From assembly GCF_015694405.1 (NCBI RefSeq), contig NZ_JADQDB010000006.1, positions 186,001 through 250,000 on the forward strand: DNA of 64,000 nt, written 5' to 3'. Shown piece by piece: positions 46,621-56,850 of this stretch (the first letter of the stretch is position 1; every line of letters starts with the position of its first letter). The DNA is from Pelagibacterium limicola. GTDB taxonomy: Bacteria; Pseudomonadota; Alphaproteobacteria; Rhizobiales; Devosiaceae. The notes beneath the pieces were generated by a model. The model had not been told where the DNA came from. It saw nothing but the letters and a program-made list of their open reading frames with translations, and searched no databases. The position numbers and the translations under genes are program-made.

Positions 46621-47499
46621 ATGAACATGAACCTTGCCATTCCGACCCCAGAACTGACCGCGCCGCAGACCTATGAGAGGATCGCGCGGGCCATCGAATA
46701 TCTATCGGTTCCCCGCCCGGAGACCCCCGATATCGCGGGGCTTGCCAACGCGCTTTCGATGAGCGAACGCGCGCTGGTCGATATGTTCCGCAAGTGGTGC
46801 GGGCTGACGCCCAAGAGCTTTGCTCAGGCCGTTGCCCTCGATCACGCCCGAAAACTCCTGCGCGAGAACATGAGCGTCCTCGATACGACCTTCGAGGTCG
46901 GGCTTTCCGGGCCTTCGCGCCTTCACGACCTTTTCGTCACCTATGACGCGGTACCGCCCGGCATTTATCGCGCCAAGGGCGCCGGGCTCGACATGACCTG
47001 GGGATACGCCCCCTCGCCCTTCGGGCTCGCCGTGCTCGTCACCACTCAATATGGGGTAGCGGGCATCGCCTTTGCCGATGAAGGCCGTGAACAGGCTGCC
47101 TTCGAGGACCTTGCCAACCGCTGGCCGAAGGCGAACTACCGGCGCGACGATGCCGCGATCGTTCCCATCGCCAGACGGATTTTCGATCCTCTTCACTGGG
47201 ATCCCGAACAGCCGGTGCGGCTCGTGATGATCGGCAGCCAGTTCGAAATCAAGGTCTGGGAGACGCTTCTGAAGGTGCCGACCGGCCGGGCCTCGACCTA
47301 TGGCGAAATCGCCCGCTCGCTCGGCCGCCCGTCCGCAGCGCGGGCCGTGGGCCGCGCGGTGGGCCGCAACCCGATTTCCTTTGTCGTTCCCTGCCACCGC
47401 ATTCTCGGCTCGACCGGCGCACTGACCGGCTACCACTGGGGCATCTTGCGCAAACGTGCGATTCTTGGCTGGGAGGCCGGGCTGGTCCTGGGCGCGTAA
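46621..47499 (+). CDS. Ada-like fusion: AraC HTH and O6-methylguanine-DNA methyltransferase
   Basis: A 292-residue two-domain protein. Residues 15-115 form an AraC-type DNA-binding domain (LANALSMSERALVDMFRKWC); residues about 120-290 are the methyltransferase with acceptor Cys258 in VPCHRILGSTG and the HTH GRASTYGEIARSLGRP. It lacks the N-terminal four-cysteine zinc domain that senses methyl-phosphotriesters in E. coli Ada, so induction by that route is not expected. Repairs O6-alkylguanine and may regulate genes. Confidence 0.9.
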   Translation: MNMNLAIPTPELTAPQTYERIARAIEYLSVPRPETPDIAGLANALSMSERALVDMFRKWCGLTPKSFAQAVALDHARKLLRENMSVLDTTFEVGLSGPSRLHDLFVTYDAVPPGIYRAKGAGLDMTWGYAPSPFGLAVLVTTQYGVAGIAFADEGREQAAFEDLANRWPKANYRRDDAAIVPIARRIFDPLHWDPEQPVRLVMIGSQFEIKVWETLLKVPTGRASTYGEIARSLGRPSAARAVGRAVGRNPISFVVPCHRILGSTGALTGYHWGILRKRAILGWEAGLVLGA

Positions 47500-47561
47500 G
47501 GTCATTTTTCCTCACGGGCCATCGCGAAACCGATGACGGGCTGAAGCAGCCTATGGATTTT

Positions 47562-47579
47562 CCACGCCCTTGGGCGTGG
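47562..47579. other. Short perfect hairpin between convergent ada-like gene and gpmA
   Basis: CCACGCCC-TT-GGGCGTGG is a perfect 8-bp palindromic stem, 62 bp after one stop and 55 bp from the other. Neither side has a clear T-tract after the stem. Confidence 0.5.
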
Positions 47580-47634
47580 GCGGCCGAATCGTCGCCGAGG
47601 TCCCTGCCGTGCGCGTCCGGTACTGCCGGCCGGA

Positions 47635-48249
47635 CTACAATTCCTCGGTTGAAACCCTTTTGCCGTCCGCATCGATGCCATAGACAATCGGCGCACCGGT
47701 GGCGATTTCGCGTTTGAGGATCGCCTCCTCGTCGAGCCCTTCGAGCTTCATCACCAATGCGCGCAGCGAATTGCCGTGGGCGGTGACGAGAACGGTCTTG
47801 CCGGCCTTGACCAGCGGCTCGATCTCCGCGGTGTAATAGGGCAGGACGCGCGCGGCAGTGTCCTTGAGGCTCTCCCCGCCCGGCGGAGGCACGTCATAGG
47901 AGCGGCGCCAGATATGGACCTGTTCCTCGCCCCATTTTTCCCGCGCATCGTCCTTGTTGAGCCCGGCGAGATCGCCATAGTCGCGCTCGTTGAGCTTCTG
48001 GCTGCGGTGGATCGTGAAGTCGGTTATGCCCATTTCATCGAGCATCAGATCGAGAGTGCGCTGGGCGCGGGAAAGCGCCGAGGTGAAATAGGCATCGGGC
48101 ACGACGCCCTTGGCCTTGAGCGCCTGCCCGGCCTTTTTCGCTTCCTCGACGCCCAGCTCGGTCAGCCCCGGGTTCTTCCAGCCGGTGAAGAGGTTTTTGA
48201 GATTCCACTCGCTCTGGCCGTGGCGCACGAGAATGAGGGTGCCGGTCAT
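47635..48249 (-). CDS. gpmA: 2,3-bisphosphoglycerate-dependent phosphoglycerate mutase
   Basis: A 204-residue histidine-phosphatase-fold mutase of glycolysis. The phospho-histidine is in [12 protein letters not shown] at the N-terminus; [14 protein letters not shown] and [16 protein letters not shown] (second catalytic His) follow. Shorter than the ~250-residue E. coli enzyme but normal for alphaproteobacteria. ATG 48249 starts the motif; a longer in-frame leader overlaps dapB and is not family-like. Confidence 0.93.
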   Translation of the reverse strand: MTGTLILVRHGQSEWNLKNLFTGWKNPGLTELGVEEAKKAGQALKAKGVVPDAYFTSALSRAQRTLDLMLDEMGITDFTIHRSQKLNERDYGDLAGLNKDDAREKWGEEQVHIWRRSYDVPPPGGESLKDTAARVLPYYTAEIEPLVKAGKTVLVTAHGNSLRALVMKLEGLDEEAILKREIATGAPIVYGIDADGKRVSTEEL

Positions 48250-48275
48250 GATCCGCCTTTCAAACGATTTTTCAG

Positions 48276-49082
48276 CTAGAGGCCGAGCACGTCGGCCATC
48301 GAATACAGTCCCTTGGGCTTGTCCGCCGCCCACAGCGCGGCCTTGACCGCGCCATTGGCAAAGAGCGCCCGGTCCTCGGCGACATGGGAGAGAACGAGCC
48401 GTTCGGCAGGACCGGCAAGGATCACTGAATGATCCCCGATCACCGAGCCGCCACGGAGCGTGGCAAAGCCGATTGTGCCCTCGTCCCGGGCACCAGTGTG
48501 CCCTTCGCGTGCCATAACGGCATTGTCCCTGAGCGCAATATTGCGGCCCGCCGCCGCCGCCTCGCCCAGGAGCAGCGCCGTACCCGACGGCGCGTCGACC
48601 TTGTTGCGGTGGTGCATTTCGAGGATTTCGATATCGAAATCGGGCCCAAGGCTTTGTGCGGCGCGCTGGACGAGTGCGGCAAGCAGGTTGATGCCAAGGC
48701 TCATATTGCCCGACTTGACGATCCGCGCGCCCGCCTCAGCGGCTGCGGCAATTGCCGTATCATCCGCTTCCGAACATCCCGTCGTGCCGATGATATGGAC
48801 GAGCCCACGCTTCGCGGTCTCGCTGGCCAGGGCAACGCTAGCGGCGGGAACCGTAAAGTCGATCAGCGCATCGGCAGCATCGAGCGCGGCTGAAACATCG
48901 TCGCCAATCGCAACGCCCAGCGGCTCGAGCCCGGCATGAACCCCGGCATCCTTGCCGGCGAGCGCTGATCCGGCTCGATCGAACGCAGCAACGAGCTCGG
49001 TTTCGGCATTGGCAACGACGGCCCGGATATTGGCGGCGCCCATGCGCCCGCCCGCCCCGGCAATTGCGATTTTCAATACCAT
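48276..49082 (-). CDS. dapB: 4-Hydroxy-tetrahydrodipicolinate reductase
   Basis: A 268-residue NAD(P)H enzyme of lysine and meso-diaminopimelate synthesis. The nucleotide-binding [11 protein letters not shown] lies at residues 4-14, and the catalytic [15 protein letters not shown] near 155-170 has the His-His and Lys. ATG 49082 follows GAGGGGG. Together with its wall-precursor product it feeds peptidoglycan. Between gpmA and pyrF on the same strand. Confidence 0.95.
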   Translation of the reverse strand: MVLKIAIAGAGGRMGAANIRAVVANAETELVAAFDRAGSALAGKDAGVHAGLEPLGVAIGDDVSAALDAADALIDFTVPAASVALASETAKRGLVHIIGTTGCSEADDTAIAAAAEAGARIVKSGNMSLGINLLAALVQRAAQSLGPDFDIEILEMHHRNKVDAPSGTALLLGEAAAAGRNIALRDNAVMAREGHTGARDEGTIGFATLRGGSVIGDHSVILAGPAERLVLSHVAEDRALFANGAVKAALWAADKPKGLYSMADVLGL

Positions 49083-49092
49083 CGCCCCCTCC

Positions 49093-49779
49093 TCACGCCG
49101 CCGCCATTTCCGCAAGGATTGCCTGAGCCGTCTGGCGCGGGCCGGGGGCCCTTACAATCGGGCGGGCGACGACCAGATGGCTTGCACCCGCACGCAAGGC
49201 ATCGAGCGGCGTCATCACGCGCTTCTGGTCGCCGATTTCGTCGCCCGCCGGCCTGATGCCCGGCGTGACGATGGCCATATCCGGCCCGACGATTTCCCTT
49301 ATGCGCTGTGCCTCGAAGGCGGACGCAACGACGCCGCCCATGCCGGCATCGCGCGCCTGGGCCGCGCGCCGTGCCACAAGGTCTTCGATGCTCACGCTAT
49401 AACCGGCATCCTCGAGATCGGCCTGATCCATCGAGGTGAGGACGGTGACCCCCAGAAGACAAAGCGAAGAGCCTTGGGCGGCCCGCACAGCCGCCGTCAT
49501 CGCCTTGGGATAGGCATGCAGGGTGAGCATCGTGGCGCCCGTTTCGGCGATCGCCGCGACCCCCTTTTCGACCGTATTGTCGATATCGAGGAGCTTGAGG
49601 TCGAAAAAAACGCGTTTTCCAGCTTTGAGCAGCGCCTTGCCGACAGCGAGCCCCTCCCCGCCATAAATGAGCTGGTAGCCGATCTTGAAAAAATCGGCGA
49701 CCCCGTCGAGCTTTTCGATAACCGCCTCGGCTTCCCCGCGCGTGGAAACATCCAGCCCGACGATCAACTCTCCGGCCAT
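49093..49779 (-). CDS. pyrF: Orotidine 5'-phosphate decarboxylase
   Basis: A 228-residue TIM-barrel decarboxylase for the last step of UMP synthesis. [14 protein letters not shown] at the start, [15 protein letters not shown] with the catalytic Lys-Asp pair, and [14 protein letters not shown] are visible. ATG 49779 is preferred to one 15 bp upstream because GGGAG is well placed for neither but the family begins here. Confidence 0.95.
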   Translation of the reverse strand: MAGELIVGLDVSTRGEAEAVIEKLDGVADFFKIGYQLIYGGEGLAVGKALLKAGKRVFFDLKLLDIDNTVEKGVAAIAETGATMLTLHAYPKAMTAAVRAAQGSSLCLLGVTVLTSMDQADLEDAGYSVSIEDLVARRAAQARDAGMGGVVASAFEAQRIREIVGPDMAIVTPGIRPAGDEIGDQKRVMTPLDALRAGASHLVVARPIVRAPGPRQTAQAILAEMAAA

Positions 49780-50363
49780 TGGCAGCGCTCCCATTTCTCA
49801 ATGGGTGTCCACTCGCACAACAATCGGCGGCTGGCAAGGGTGAAGGCATAGGCGTTGCCGGCGCCCTTCTGATCGTGGATGCGATCTATCGCTTGATGCG
49901 CAAGGGCGCAGCGGAGCAGCGTGCCGACCGCCCCATGGCCCACGAAAAGAACCGGCTTGGCGGGATCGTTCCCGAGAAGTGCGCGCTCGACCGCAGCGAC
50001 AATCCTTGTCTGTGCGACCTGAGCCGTTTCCCAACCCATGACGGAGCGGTCAGGAGCTGCGAAAAAGGCATCGGCAAGTGCCTCGAACCGGTCGGGCGGT
50101 ACAAAGCCTGTCGCCGAGCGATCGTTCTCGCCCATCTCGGGGTCATGCGCGACGGCGAGCTCGAGAAGGTCCCCGATGATCCCCGCCGTTTCGAGCGCCT
50201 TGGTTTCAGTGCTCGAAACGATCCTTGAGATGCCTTGGGTTTGCAGCTTCCTGCCGAAAATATCGGCCCGCTCTCGTCCCTTCTTCGAGAGGCGCCATTG
50301 CGGGACCGGAATGTCAGGAGCGATTTCGACCTCCGGATGGGAGAGATAGATGGCAAAGCCCAT
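49764..50363 (-). CDS. Histidine phosphatase family protein
   Basis: A 199-residue phosphoglycerate-mutase-fold protein ([20 protein letters not shown], then [16 protein letters not shown] and [19 protein letters not shown]). The first catalytic element is changed: the usual RHG is replaced by SHP, while the second His (GHGAVG) is kept. Its C-terminal codons overlap pyrF by 16 bp and its start overlaps the FMN-reductase stop. The phosphatase may therefore use a divergent site; substrate unknown. Confidence 0.8.
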   Translation of the reverse strand: MGFAIYLSHPEVEIAPDIPVPQWRLSKKGRERADIFGRKLQTQGISRIVSSTETKALETAGIIGDLLELAVAHDPEMGENDRSATGFVPPDRFEALADAFFAAPDRSVMGWETAQVAQTRIVAAVERALLGNDPAKPVLFVGHGAVGTLLRCALAHQAIDRIHDQKGAGNAYAFTLASRRLLCEWTPIEKWERCQWPES

Positions 50364-50914
50364 CAGACGCCGCCGCGCGAAAAATGGGTCAATTCCCCGA
50401 TCATCCGGTCGATCTTCCTGTTGATCGCCTTTTCCGCGATGTCGCCCTCTTCGGTGAAGGCAGAGCTCGCAGGGCCGATGCCCAGAAGAGTCGGTACGAC
50501 AAGCGTTCCGATCTTGGTGAGCGAATCCCGCAAGTGCGATTGCGCCCAGATCGTCCCGTATTTGCCCGAGGACACCCCGCCTATCCCGAAAACCGAACTT
50601 TCGAACGGCCACGGCTCAACTCGTGAAAGCCAGGTCAGTGCATTGACCAGCAGGGGCGGAAGCCCGCCATTATATTCGGGCGTCGCGATGAAGACGATGT
50701 TGTGGCTGACGAAAAGCCTGGCCAGTCTGATCGCGGTTTGGGGCACGTTGTCGGGCTCGAGATCCTCGTTGAAGATCGGCATCTCGAAGTCCTTGAGCGA
50801 GACCGGGGTGACCTCGACCCCGGCTGCCCTGAGGCGCGCACCCATGATATCGGCCAGTTTCTGGTTGAACGACCCGGTGCGGATCGATCCCGATAGCGTG
50901 AGCGCCGTTGGCAT
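50363..50914 (-). CDS. NADPH-dependent FMN reductase family protein
   Basis: A 183-residue flavodoxin-like protein. LTLSGSIRTGSFNQKLADIM is the phosphate-binding loop and VFIATPEYNGGLPPLLVNALTW the flavin-binding signature of the FMN-reductase/azoreductase group. ATG 50914 follows AGAGGGA. Overlaps the downstream phosphatase gene (ATGA). Likely reduces flavin or quinones using NAD(P)H; substrate unassigned. Confidence 0.88.
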   Translation of the reverse strand: MPTALTLSGSIRTGSFNQKLADIMGARLRAAGVEVTPVSLKDFEMPIFNEDLEPDNVPQTAIRLARLFVSHNIVFIATPEYNGGLPPLLVNALTWLSRVEPWPFESSVFGIGGVSSGKYGTIWAQSHLRDSLTKIGTLVVPTLLGIGPASSAFTEEGDIAEKAINRKIDRMIGELTHFSRGGV

Positions 50915-51028
50915 GGCGGTAATCCCTCTTTTCATGTGCAGCCATTGCCCTATCATTTAGGCCAGCCATCGCGCCGGCCGCAAGGGAGGGCCTTCGCCGG
51001 GCGCCGATTGGCTTTTTGGGGGATTGGG

Positions 51029-51406
51029 ATGCTGCTCTTTCACGCCGCCTGGGTGCTGACGGTTACCTTTACGATCTCGATTGCTTACGAGGCCTGGCGC
51101 ACCCTGAGACGCGGGCACGTGTCCGAACACGATTCGGTCGCTGCCTTCATCAAGGGTCTGCCCATTTACGGCATTGCCGTCCTGGCGATCGCCCTGATGT
51201 TCTTGAACGTGCCCGCCGCGAACTGGATCGGGCTTGCGCTGGCGCTGGCGGGGATAGGTGTCTCGATCTTTTACTACAACCCCACGATCATGATGGTCCG
51301 CGCGCCGGAGGTGATCGACTGGATCGAGGACATGGTCTTCACCGGCCTGCTGTTCATCGCGGCCGCGATCCTCATCTATGACATTACGGGGTTTACGCTC
51401 AGCTAG
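51029..51406 (+). CDS. Small hypothetical membrane protein
   Basis: A 125-residue protein with about four hydrophobic helices (residues 1-25, 47-65, 68-88, 102-122). I do not recognise the family. ATG 51029 begins the first helix after GGGGGATTGGG; a longer in-frame start at 50936 adds 31 polar residues. It converges on dnaJ with a 2-bp gap and is divergent from the FMN reductase. Codon usage and GC match the neighbours, so it is probably real. Confidence 0.7.
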   Translation: MLLFHAAWVLTVTFTISIAYEAWRTLRRGHVSEHDSVAAFIKGLPIYGIAVLAIALMFLNVPAANWIGLALALAGIGVSIFYYNPTIMMVRAPEVIDWIEDMVFTGLLFIAAAILIYDITGFTLS

Positions 51407-51408
51407 TC

Positions 51409-52530
51409 TTAGGCCTCGAACATTTTCTTGAGCTTGTCGAAAAATCCGTCCGAAGTGGGCGAGGTCTGGGCGTTTGAAATCGCCTGGAATTCTTCCAGAA
51501 GCTCGCGCTGGCGCGAGGTGAGCTTTTGCGGCGTCTCGACATCGAGCTGGACGTAGAGATCACCCACCTGCGTCGAACGGAGCACTGGCATGCCCTTGCC
51601 CTTGAGCCGTATCCGGTTGCCAGGCTGGGTACCGGGCTCGACCTTGACGCGCGCTCGCGTACCCTCAAGCGTGGGGACCTCGAAATCGCCCCCGAGCGCT
51701 GCCGTGACCATCGAGATCGGCACCCGCGCGTAAAGATCGGCGCCGTCGCGCTGGAAAAGCTGGTGCGGACGGACGGATACGAAAATGTAGAGATCGCCGG
51801 CCGGGCCTCCGCGCAGACCCGCCTCGCCCTCGCCGCCAAGACGGATGCGCGTCCCGTCCTCTATGCCCTTGGGGATATCGACCGAAAGCGTGCGGCTTTT
51901 CTGCTTGCGCCCCTGCCCGTGACAGTCCGTGCAGGGCTGGTCCATCGTCTGTCCCCGCCCATGGCATTGCGGGCATGTCTGCTGGATGGTGAAAAAGCCC
52001 TGGCTTGCGCGGACCTTGCCGTGCCCGTTGCACATCCGGCAGGTGGAAAACCCCGTTCCCGGCTTGGCCCCCGACCCCTCGCAGGTCTCGCAATGAATGA
52101 GCGTGGGGACGTCGATATCGACGGTCGCGCCGGTGAAGGCGTCTTCTAGCGTGATTTCGAGATTGTAGCGCAGGTCCGAGCCGCGCTGGCGACCGTCGCG
52201 CTGGCGCTGGCGGCCGCCACCCATGAAATCGCCGAAGATGTCCTCGAAGATATCCGACATCGAGGAGGAGAAATCGGCCCCGAAACCGTGACCGTTGGCA
52301 CCGCCGTTGAAGGCGGCATGTCCGAACCGGTCATAGGCAGCGCGCTTTTGCGGGTCCTTGAGCGTATCGTAGGCTTCCGAGACTTCCTTGAATTTGGCTT
52401 CCGCTTCCCTGTCGCCTGGATTGCGGTCGGGGTGAAACTGCATGGCGAGCTTGCGATAGGCCGATTTGAGCGCGGCTTCATCGCACGCCTTGTCGACCCC
52501 GAGCACGGAATAGAAATCTGCCTTGGACAT
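51409..52530 (-). CDS. dnaJ: Chaperone DnaJ
   Basis: A 373-residue type I Hsp40. The J domain has HPD in [14 protein letters not shown] (about 27-40), followed by a Gly/Phe region. Four CXXCXGXG zinc repeats are visible ([32 protein letters not shown]). C-terminal client-binding domains follow. ATG 52530 begins [11 protein letters not shown]; a longer in-frame leader back to 52650 is not family-like. Separated from dnaK by 254 bp that include a terminator, so it may have its own promoter. Confidence 0.96.
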   Translation of the reverse strand: MSKADFYSVLGVDKACDEAALKSAYRKLAMQFHPDRNPGDREAEAKFKEVSEAYDTLKDPQKRAAYDRFGHAAFNGGANGHGFGADFSSSMSDIFEDIFGDFMGGGRQRQRDGRQRGSDLRYNLEITLEDAFTGATVDIDVPTLIHCETCEGSGAKPGTGFSTCRMCNGHGKVRASQGFFTIQQTCPQCHGRGQTMDQPCTDCHGQGRKQKSRTLSVDIPKGIEDGTRIRLGGEGEAGLRGGPAGDLYIFVSVRPHQLFQRDGADLYARVPISMVTAALGGDFEVPTLEGTRARVKVEPGTQPGNRIRLKGKGMPVLRSTQVGDLYVQLDVETPQKLTSRQRELLEEFQAISNAQTSPTSDGFFDKLKKMFEA

Positions 52531-52738
52531 CAGGATCGCGTCCCGCCAAATGAAGTGGAGGGACAGGTAAGGGACGGTTTCAAGATCATCTCTTGCGCCA
52601 AACCAACCGTTCGTTTGTTCATATCTGGGAAGGCCTGCGCATTGTCGCAAGTCTTCCAGTTGTGCCCGACAGGTAAGGGCCGGTGTCGCCTGTTACCATA
52701 GTGAGGCCCTAAAATGCCAGCATCGCCGGCTGGACAAA

Positions 52739-52761
52739 GGCCCCGGATCCGATCCGGGGCC
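52739..52761 (-). terminator. Intrinsic terminator after dnaK
   Basis: GGCCCCGGAT-(3 nt)-ATCCGGGGCC is a perfect 10-bp stem. On the minus strand it is followed by TTTGTCC, a short T-run. It lies 24 bp past the dnaK stop, before dnaJ. Confidence 0.7.
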
Positions 52762-52768
52762 CTGGCGG

Positions 52769-52784
52769 TGATTCACGTGGAACG
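52769..52784. promoter_or_regulatory. parS-like site abutting the dnaK stop
   Basis: TGATTCACGTGGAACG matches parS at 13 of 16 positions and is the exact reverse complement of the site at 26221-26236. It occupies the 16 bp directly after the dnaK stop codon, 22 kb from oriC. Confidence 0.65.
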
Positions 52785-54698
52785 CTACGCCGACTTCTTG
52801 TCGTCGTCGTCCTTGACCTCTTCGAAGTCAGCATCCACCACGTCGTCTTCGGCGGCTGCGTCGCGCGCTGCATCGGCTTCTGCGGCCTCTGCCTGCGAAG
52901 CCTGGTACATGGCTTCTCCGAGCTTCATCGAGGCCTGCGCCAGAAGGCTGGCCTTCTCCTTGATCGCTTCGGCATCGTCGCCCTCGATCGCCGACTTGGT
53001 GGCAGCCACCGCCGCTTCGATCTCGGACCTCACATCGGCGGAAACCTTGTCGCCGTGCTCTGCGAGCGATTTTTCGGTCGAATGAACGAGGCTTTCGGCC
53101 TGGTTCCTGGATTCGACGGTCTCGCGCCGCTTCTTGTCAGCTTCGGCATTGGCTTCGGCGTCCTTCACCATCTTTTCGATGTCGGCGTCCGAAAGCCCGC
53201 CCGAAGCCTGGATGCGGATCTGCTGCTCCTTGCCGGTACCCTTGTCCTTGGCCGAGACGTTGACGATGCCGTTGGCATCAATATCGAACGTCACCTCGAC
53301 CTGCGGCATGCCGCGCGGTGCGGGCGGGAGGCCAACGAGATCGAACTGGCCGAGCATCTTGTTGTCAGCCGCCATTTCGCGTTCGCCCTGGAAGACACGG
53401 ATGGTCACCGCCGACTGGTTGTCTTCGGCGGTTGAGAAGACCTGGCTTTTCTTGGTGGGGATGGTCGTGTTGCGGTCGATGAGGCGCGTGAAGACACCAC
53501 CGAGCGTTTCGATACCCAGCGAGAGCGGGGTCACGTCGAGCAGGAGCACGTCCTTGACATCGCCCTGCAGCACGCCGGCCTGGATAGCCGCGCCCATCGC
53601 CACCACCTCGTCGGGGTTCACCCCCTTGTGCGGCTCCTTGCCGAAGAAGTTCTTCACTTCTTCCTGCACCTTGGGCATGCGGGTCATGCCGCCAACCAGC
53701 ACAACTTCGTCGATTTCGCCGGCCGAGATTCCCGCATCCTTGAGGGCCGCACGGCAGGGATCGATGGTGCGCTTGATGAGATCCTCGACGATCGATTCGA
53801 ACTTAGCGCGCGTGAGTTTGAGCTGAAGGTGCTTGGGGCCCGAGGCGTCCGCCGTGATGAACGGCAGGTTCACTTCGGTCTGCGACGACGAGGAGAGCTC
53901 GATCTTGGCCTTTTCGGCGGCTTCCTTGAGCCGCTGCAGCGCCAGCTTGTCGCCCCTGAGGTCGATCCCCTGCTCCTTCTTGAACTCATCGGCAAGGTAG
54001 TCGACGAGCCGCATGTCGAAGTCCTCGCCACCGAGGAAGGTGTCGCCATTGGTCGATTTGACCTCAAATACGCCATCGCCGATCTCGAGGATCGAAATGT
54101 CGAACGTGCCGCCGCCAAGGTCGTAGACGGCGATGACACCCGATTCGCGCTTTTCGAGCCCATAGGCGAGAGCGGCGGCGGTCGGCTCGTTGATGATGCG
54201 CAGGACTTCAAGACCGGCGATCTTGCCCGCATCCTTGGTCGCCTGGCGCTGGCTGTCGTTGAAATAGGCCGGAACGGTGATGACGGCCTGTGTGACGGAC
54301 TCGCCCAGATAGCTCTCGGCGGTTTCCTTCATCTTCGTCAGGATCATCGCCGAAACCTCGGACGGCGAGTACGCCTTGCCCTCGACCTCGACCCAGGCAT
54401 CGCCGTTGCCGCCCTTGACGATCTTGAAGGGCACGAGCCCCTTGTCTTTCTCGACCATGGGATCGTCATACCGGCGCCCGATCAGGCGCTTGACCGCAAA
54501 CAGCGTGCCTTCGGGATTGGTCACCGCCTGGCGCTTGGCCGGCTGGCCGACGAGGCGTTCGCCGTCATTGGTGAAGGCGACCATCGAAGGCGTGGTGCGC
54601 GCGCCTTCTGCGTTTTCGATCACCTTGGGATTTTTGCCGTCCATGACGGCGACGCACGAATTGGTCGTGCCCAGATCGATACCGATTACCTTAGCCAT
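52785..54698 (-). CDS. dnaK: Chaperone DnaK (Hsp70)
   Basis: A 637-residue Hsp70. Begins [18 protein letters not shown]; the nucleotide-binding domain has [17 protein letters not shown] and [14 protein letters not shown]. The linker is [13 protein letters not shown] (DVLLLD), then the beta substrate domain and lid, ending in an acidic tail [12 protein letters not shown] for co-chaperone contact. Preceded by an RpoH-type promoter. Works with DnaJ and GrpE, both neighbours. Confidence 0.98.
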   Translation of the reverse strand: MAKVIGIDLGTTNSCVAVMDGKNPKVIENAEGARTTPSMVAFTNDGERLVGQPAKRQAVTNPEGTLFAVKRLIGRRYDDPMVEKDKGLVPFKIVKGGNGDAWVEVEGKAYSPSEVSAMILTKMKETAESYLGESVTQAVITVPAYFNDSQRQATKDAGKIAGLEVLRIINEPTAAALAYGLEKRESGVIAVYDLGGGTFDISILEIGDGVFEVKSTNGDTFLGGEDFDMRLVDYLADEFKKEQGIDLRGDKLALQRLKEAAEKAKIELSSSSQTEVNLPFITADASGPKHLQLKLTRAKFESIVEDLIKRTIDPCRAALKDAGISAGEIDEVVLVGGMTRMPKVQEEVKNFFGKEPHKGVNPDEVVAMGAAIQAGVLQGDVKDVLLLDVTPLSLGIETLGGVFTRLIDRNTTIPTKKSQVFSTAEDNQSAVTIRVFQGEREMAADNKMLGQFDLVGLPPAPRGMPQVEVTFDIDANGIVNVSAKDKGTGKEQQIRIQASGGLSDADIEKMVKDAEANAEADKKRRETVESRNQAESLVHSTEKSLAEHGDKVSADVRSEIEAAVAATKSAIEGDDAEAIKEKASLLAQASMKLGEAMYQASQAEAAEADAARDAAAEDDVVDADFEEVKDDDDKKSA

Positions 54699-54841
54699 AA
54701 TAAGCCTCTCTTTTATGAGCGGACCCTTGGATTTGATCCGGTCTTCTCCCGCGCCCGTTTCGAGCGGCGTCGCGTCGGACCGGCCGGACCGGGTCCCTCA
54801 GGGGATACTCTGGTCAGCTGCCCGTTACCGGGCTTGGCTGG

Positions 54842-54872
54842 CTATATAAGGAGATGCCCCCTACCCTTCAAG
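54842..54872 (-). promoter_or_regulatory. RpoH (sigma-32) type heat-shock promoter of dnaK
   Basis: On the minus strand CTTGAA (54867-54872) is followed by a 16-17 bp spacer and CTTATATAG (54842-54850). This matches the alphaproteobacterial RpoH pattern CTTG-N17/18-CYTAT. It gives a leader of about 135 nt before dnaK. Confidence 0.65.
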
Positions 54873-54925
54873 CGCGCGGAGTGTTGGGGGGAAGTCTTTT
54901 TTACGGCGCTTCCGCACCGGCGTTC

Positions 54926-55561
54926 TCAGGCGGTCTTGTCGATGCCCTCTTGCGCCGGGGGCTCGTCCGGCCCGCCGGCGGCGCTGCCCCGCTTGGGGCC
55001 GCCCTTGGCCACGCCGACCATTGCCGGCCGCAGGACGCGTTCGCCGATGGCGAAACCGGCCTGCACGACCTGCACCACCGTACCTTCGGCGACCGAGGGA
55101 TCGGGCACCTCGAACATTGCCTGGTGGCGATGGGGATCGAATTTCTCGCCCTGGGCCTCGATTTGCGTAACACCATGCTTTTGCAGGAGGCGCTGCATTT
55201 CGCGCTCGGTCATCTCGATTCCCTCGATGAGGGATTTGAGTGTGCCTTCGGCACTTTCGCGGGCTTCTCCGGGCACCACCATAAGGGCGCGTGAAAGATT
55301 GTCAGTCGCCACCAGCATGTCGCGGGCAAACCCGGCGATAGCATAAGTGCGCGTATCGGCGATCTCGCGCTCGGTGCGCTTCCTGAGGTTTTCCATCTCG
55401 GCGGCCATGCGCAGAACCTTGTCGCGCAACTCGGCATTTTCCGCTTCTGCTGCCGCCAGAAGCGCCTCCGCGTTCGGCTCGGCCGCCGCTGCACCGTTAT
55501 CGGCCCCGGATTCCGGGGTTTCGTCCGCATTCGGTTTGGGCTCTTGATCGTCAGTCATCAT
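54926..55561 (-). CDS. grpE: Nucleotide-exchange factor GrpE
   Basis: A 211-residue DnaK exchange factor. An acidic, low-complexity N-terminus precedes a long coiled coil ([20 protein letters not shown]) and the beta domain ([40 protein letters not shown]). Both typical signatures are present. Two adjacent ATGs at 55561 and 55558 are possible starts. 227 bp separate it from dnaK with its own promoter. Confidence 0.96.
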   Translation of the reverse strand: MMTDDQEPKPNADETPESGADNGAAAAEPNAEALLAAAEAENAELRDKVLRMAAEMENLRKRTEREIADTRTYAIAGFARDMLVATDNLSRALMVVPGEARESAEGTLKSLIEGIEMTEREMQRLLQKHGVTQIEAQGEKFDPHRHQAMFEVPDPSVAEGTVVQVVQAGFAIGERVLRPAMVGVAKGGPKRGSAAGGPDEPPAQEGIDKTA

Positions 55562-55656
55562 AGAGGCTTCTTGAAAACTACCTATGGGGGAAAAAGACTG
55601 TCCGCCATATCGGCCAGCCGGACGAGGATTTCAACCCCTGATGCGCGACGCGCACA

Positions 55657-56748
55657 TTATGACTTGCGTCCGATCAGCCGCGAGACCACATGCGCGGTAT
55701 AATCCACCACCGGCACGATGCGTGCATAATTTAGCCGTGTCGGGCCGATAACCCCGAGCACGCCCACCACCTTGTCGTTGACGTCCTTGTAGGGCGAGAG
55801 CACCACCGAGGATCCCGAAAGCGAAAAGAGCTTGTTTTCCGAGCCGATGAAAATCCGAACCCCTTGCGCGATTTCGGCGTCGTTCAACAGCTCGATCAGT
55901 CCTTTTTTCGATTCGATCTCGTCGAAAAGCTGGCGCACGCGCGCGAGGTCCTCGGAGGCCATGGTATCATCGATGAGGTTTGCGCGGCCGCGCACGATCA
56001 GCGTCGGGGCCCCCGATTCGGCCTCGATCATCGAGGCGAGCCCGGCATCGACGAGCCGGCGCGTGATCTCGTCGAGCTCGCGCGCCTCGATTTCGCTCTG
56101 GGCCCGAATGGCATCGCGCGCCTGGCGGAGTGTCTTGCCCATCACATGATGGGCCAGGAAGTTTGACGCCTGTTGCAAGGCGCTCGGGGTAAGCCCCGGC
56201 GGCAGGGCGATGATGCGGTTTTCGACCTGACCGTCCTGTCCCACCAGCACCGCCATGGCGCGTTCGGGGTCGAGCCTTACAAATTCGATGTGTTTGAGGA
56301 CCATGTCGGCTTTGGCGGCGATCACCAGCCCGGCGCCATGCGAAAGGCCCGAGAGCAGCGCGCTCGCCTCGTTCAGCAGCTCCTCGACATTGCCGGCGCG
56401 CGCGCCGCCTTCGATATTGCGGGCAATGGCATCGCGCTCGGCCTCATCGACCGCGCCCACCTCAAGCATGGCATCGACGAAAAACCGCAACCCCTCCTGG
56501 GTTGGCGCCCGCCCCGCCGAGGTGTGGGGTGCCGCGATCAGCCCCAGTTCCTCGAGGTCCGCCATGACGTTGCGCACCGAGGCGGGCGAGAGCTGCATGT
56601 CGAGCATCTTGGAGATCGCGCGCGAGCCCACCGGTTCCCCGGTCTCGATATAGCGCTCGACGAGCCGCCGGAAAATGTCCTGGCTGCGCGTCGAAAGCGC
56701 TTCGAGGAACTCGGACGATCTTTGATCGGGCCTGTGCATATTCACCAT
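55657..56748 (-). CDS. hrcA: Heat-inducible transcription repressor HrcA
   Basis: A 363-residue repressor that binds CIRCE elements and is kept active by GroEL. N-terminal winged helix includes YIETGEPVGSRAISKMLDMQ and SPASVRNVMADLEELGLI; the AAPHTSAGRAPTQEGLRFFVD segment is diagnostic. The central and C-terminal GAF-like dimer domains follow. ATG 56748 or the in-frame ATG 56739 may be used. Divergent from rph, as in many alphaproteobacteria. No CIRCE was found in this window. Confidence 0.96.
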   Translation of the reverse strand: MVNMHRPDQRSSEFLEALSTRSQDIFRRLVERYIETGEPVGSRAISKMLDMQLSPASVRNVMADLEELGLIAAPHTSAGRAPTQEGLRFFVDAMLEVGAVDEAERDAIARNIEGGARAGNVEELLNEASALLSGLSHGAGLVIAAKADMVLKHIEFVRLDPERAMAVLVGQDGQVENRIIALPPGLTPSALQQASNFLAHHVMGKTLRQARDAIRAQSEIEARELDEITRRLVDAGLASMIEAESGAPTLIVRGRANLIDDTMASEDLARVRQLFDEIESKKGLIELLNDAEIAQGVRIFIGSENKLFSLSGSSVVLSPYKDVNDKVVGVLGVIGPTRLNYARIVPVVDYTAHVVSRLIGRKS

Positions 56749-56850
56749 TTAGGAGAAAACAGAATGCGCGCCAAGAGGAGCGTGCTTGTTCGGGGCGGCG
56801 CGAGGCGTTAAGAGGCGTTTAATCATAATTGACGAGCGGACATATCCCAT

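Noticed and set aside
53628-55346. A 572-codon plus-strand frame opposite dnaK and grpE
   Set aside because: It runs across two real genes and their promoter; no coherent protein features.
54699-56850. A CIRCE element for HrcA near grpE, dnaK or hrcA
   Set aside because: No TTAGCACTC-N9-GAGTGCTAA or close relative was found in these gaps; HrcA in this group usually acts on groESL elsewhere.
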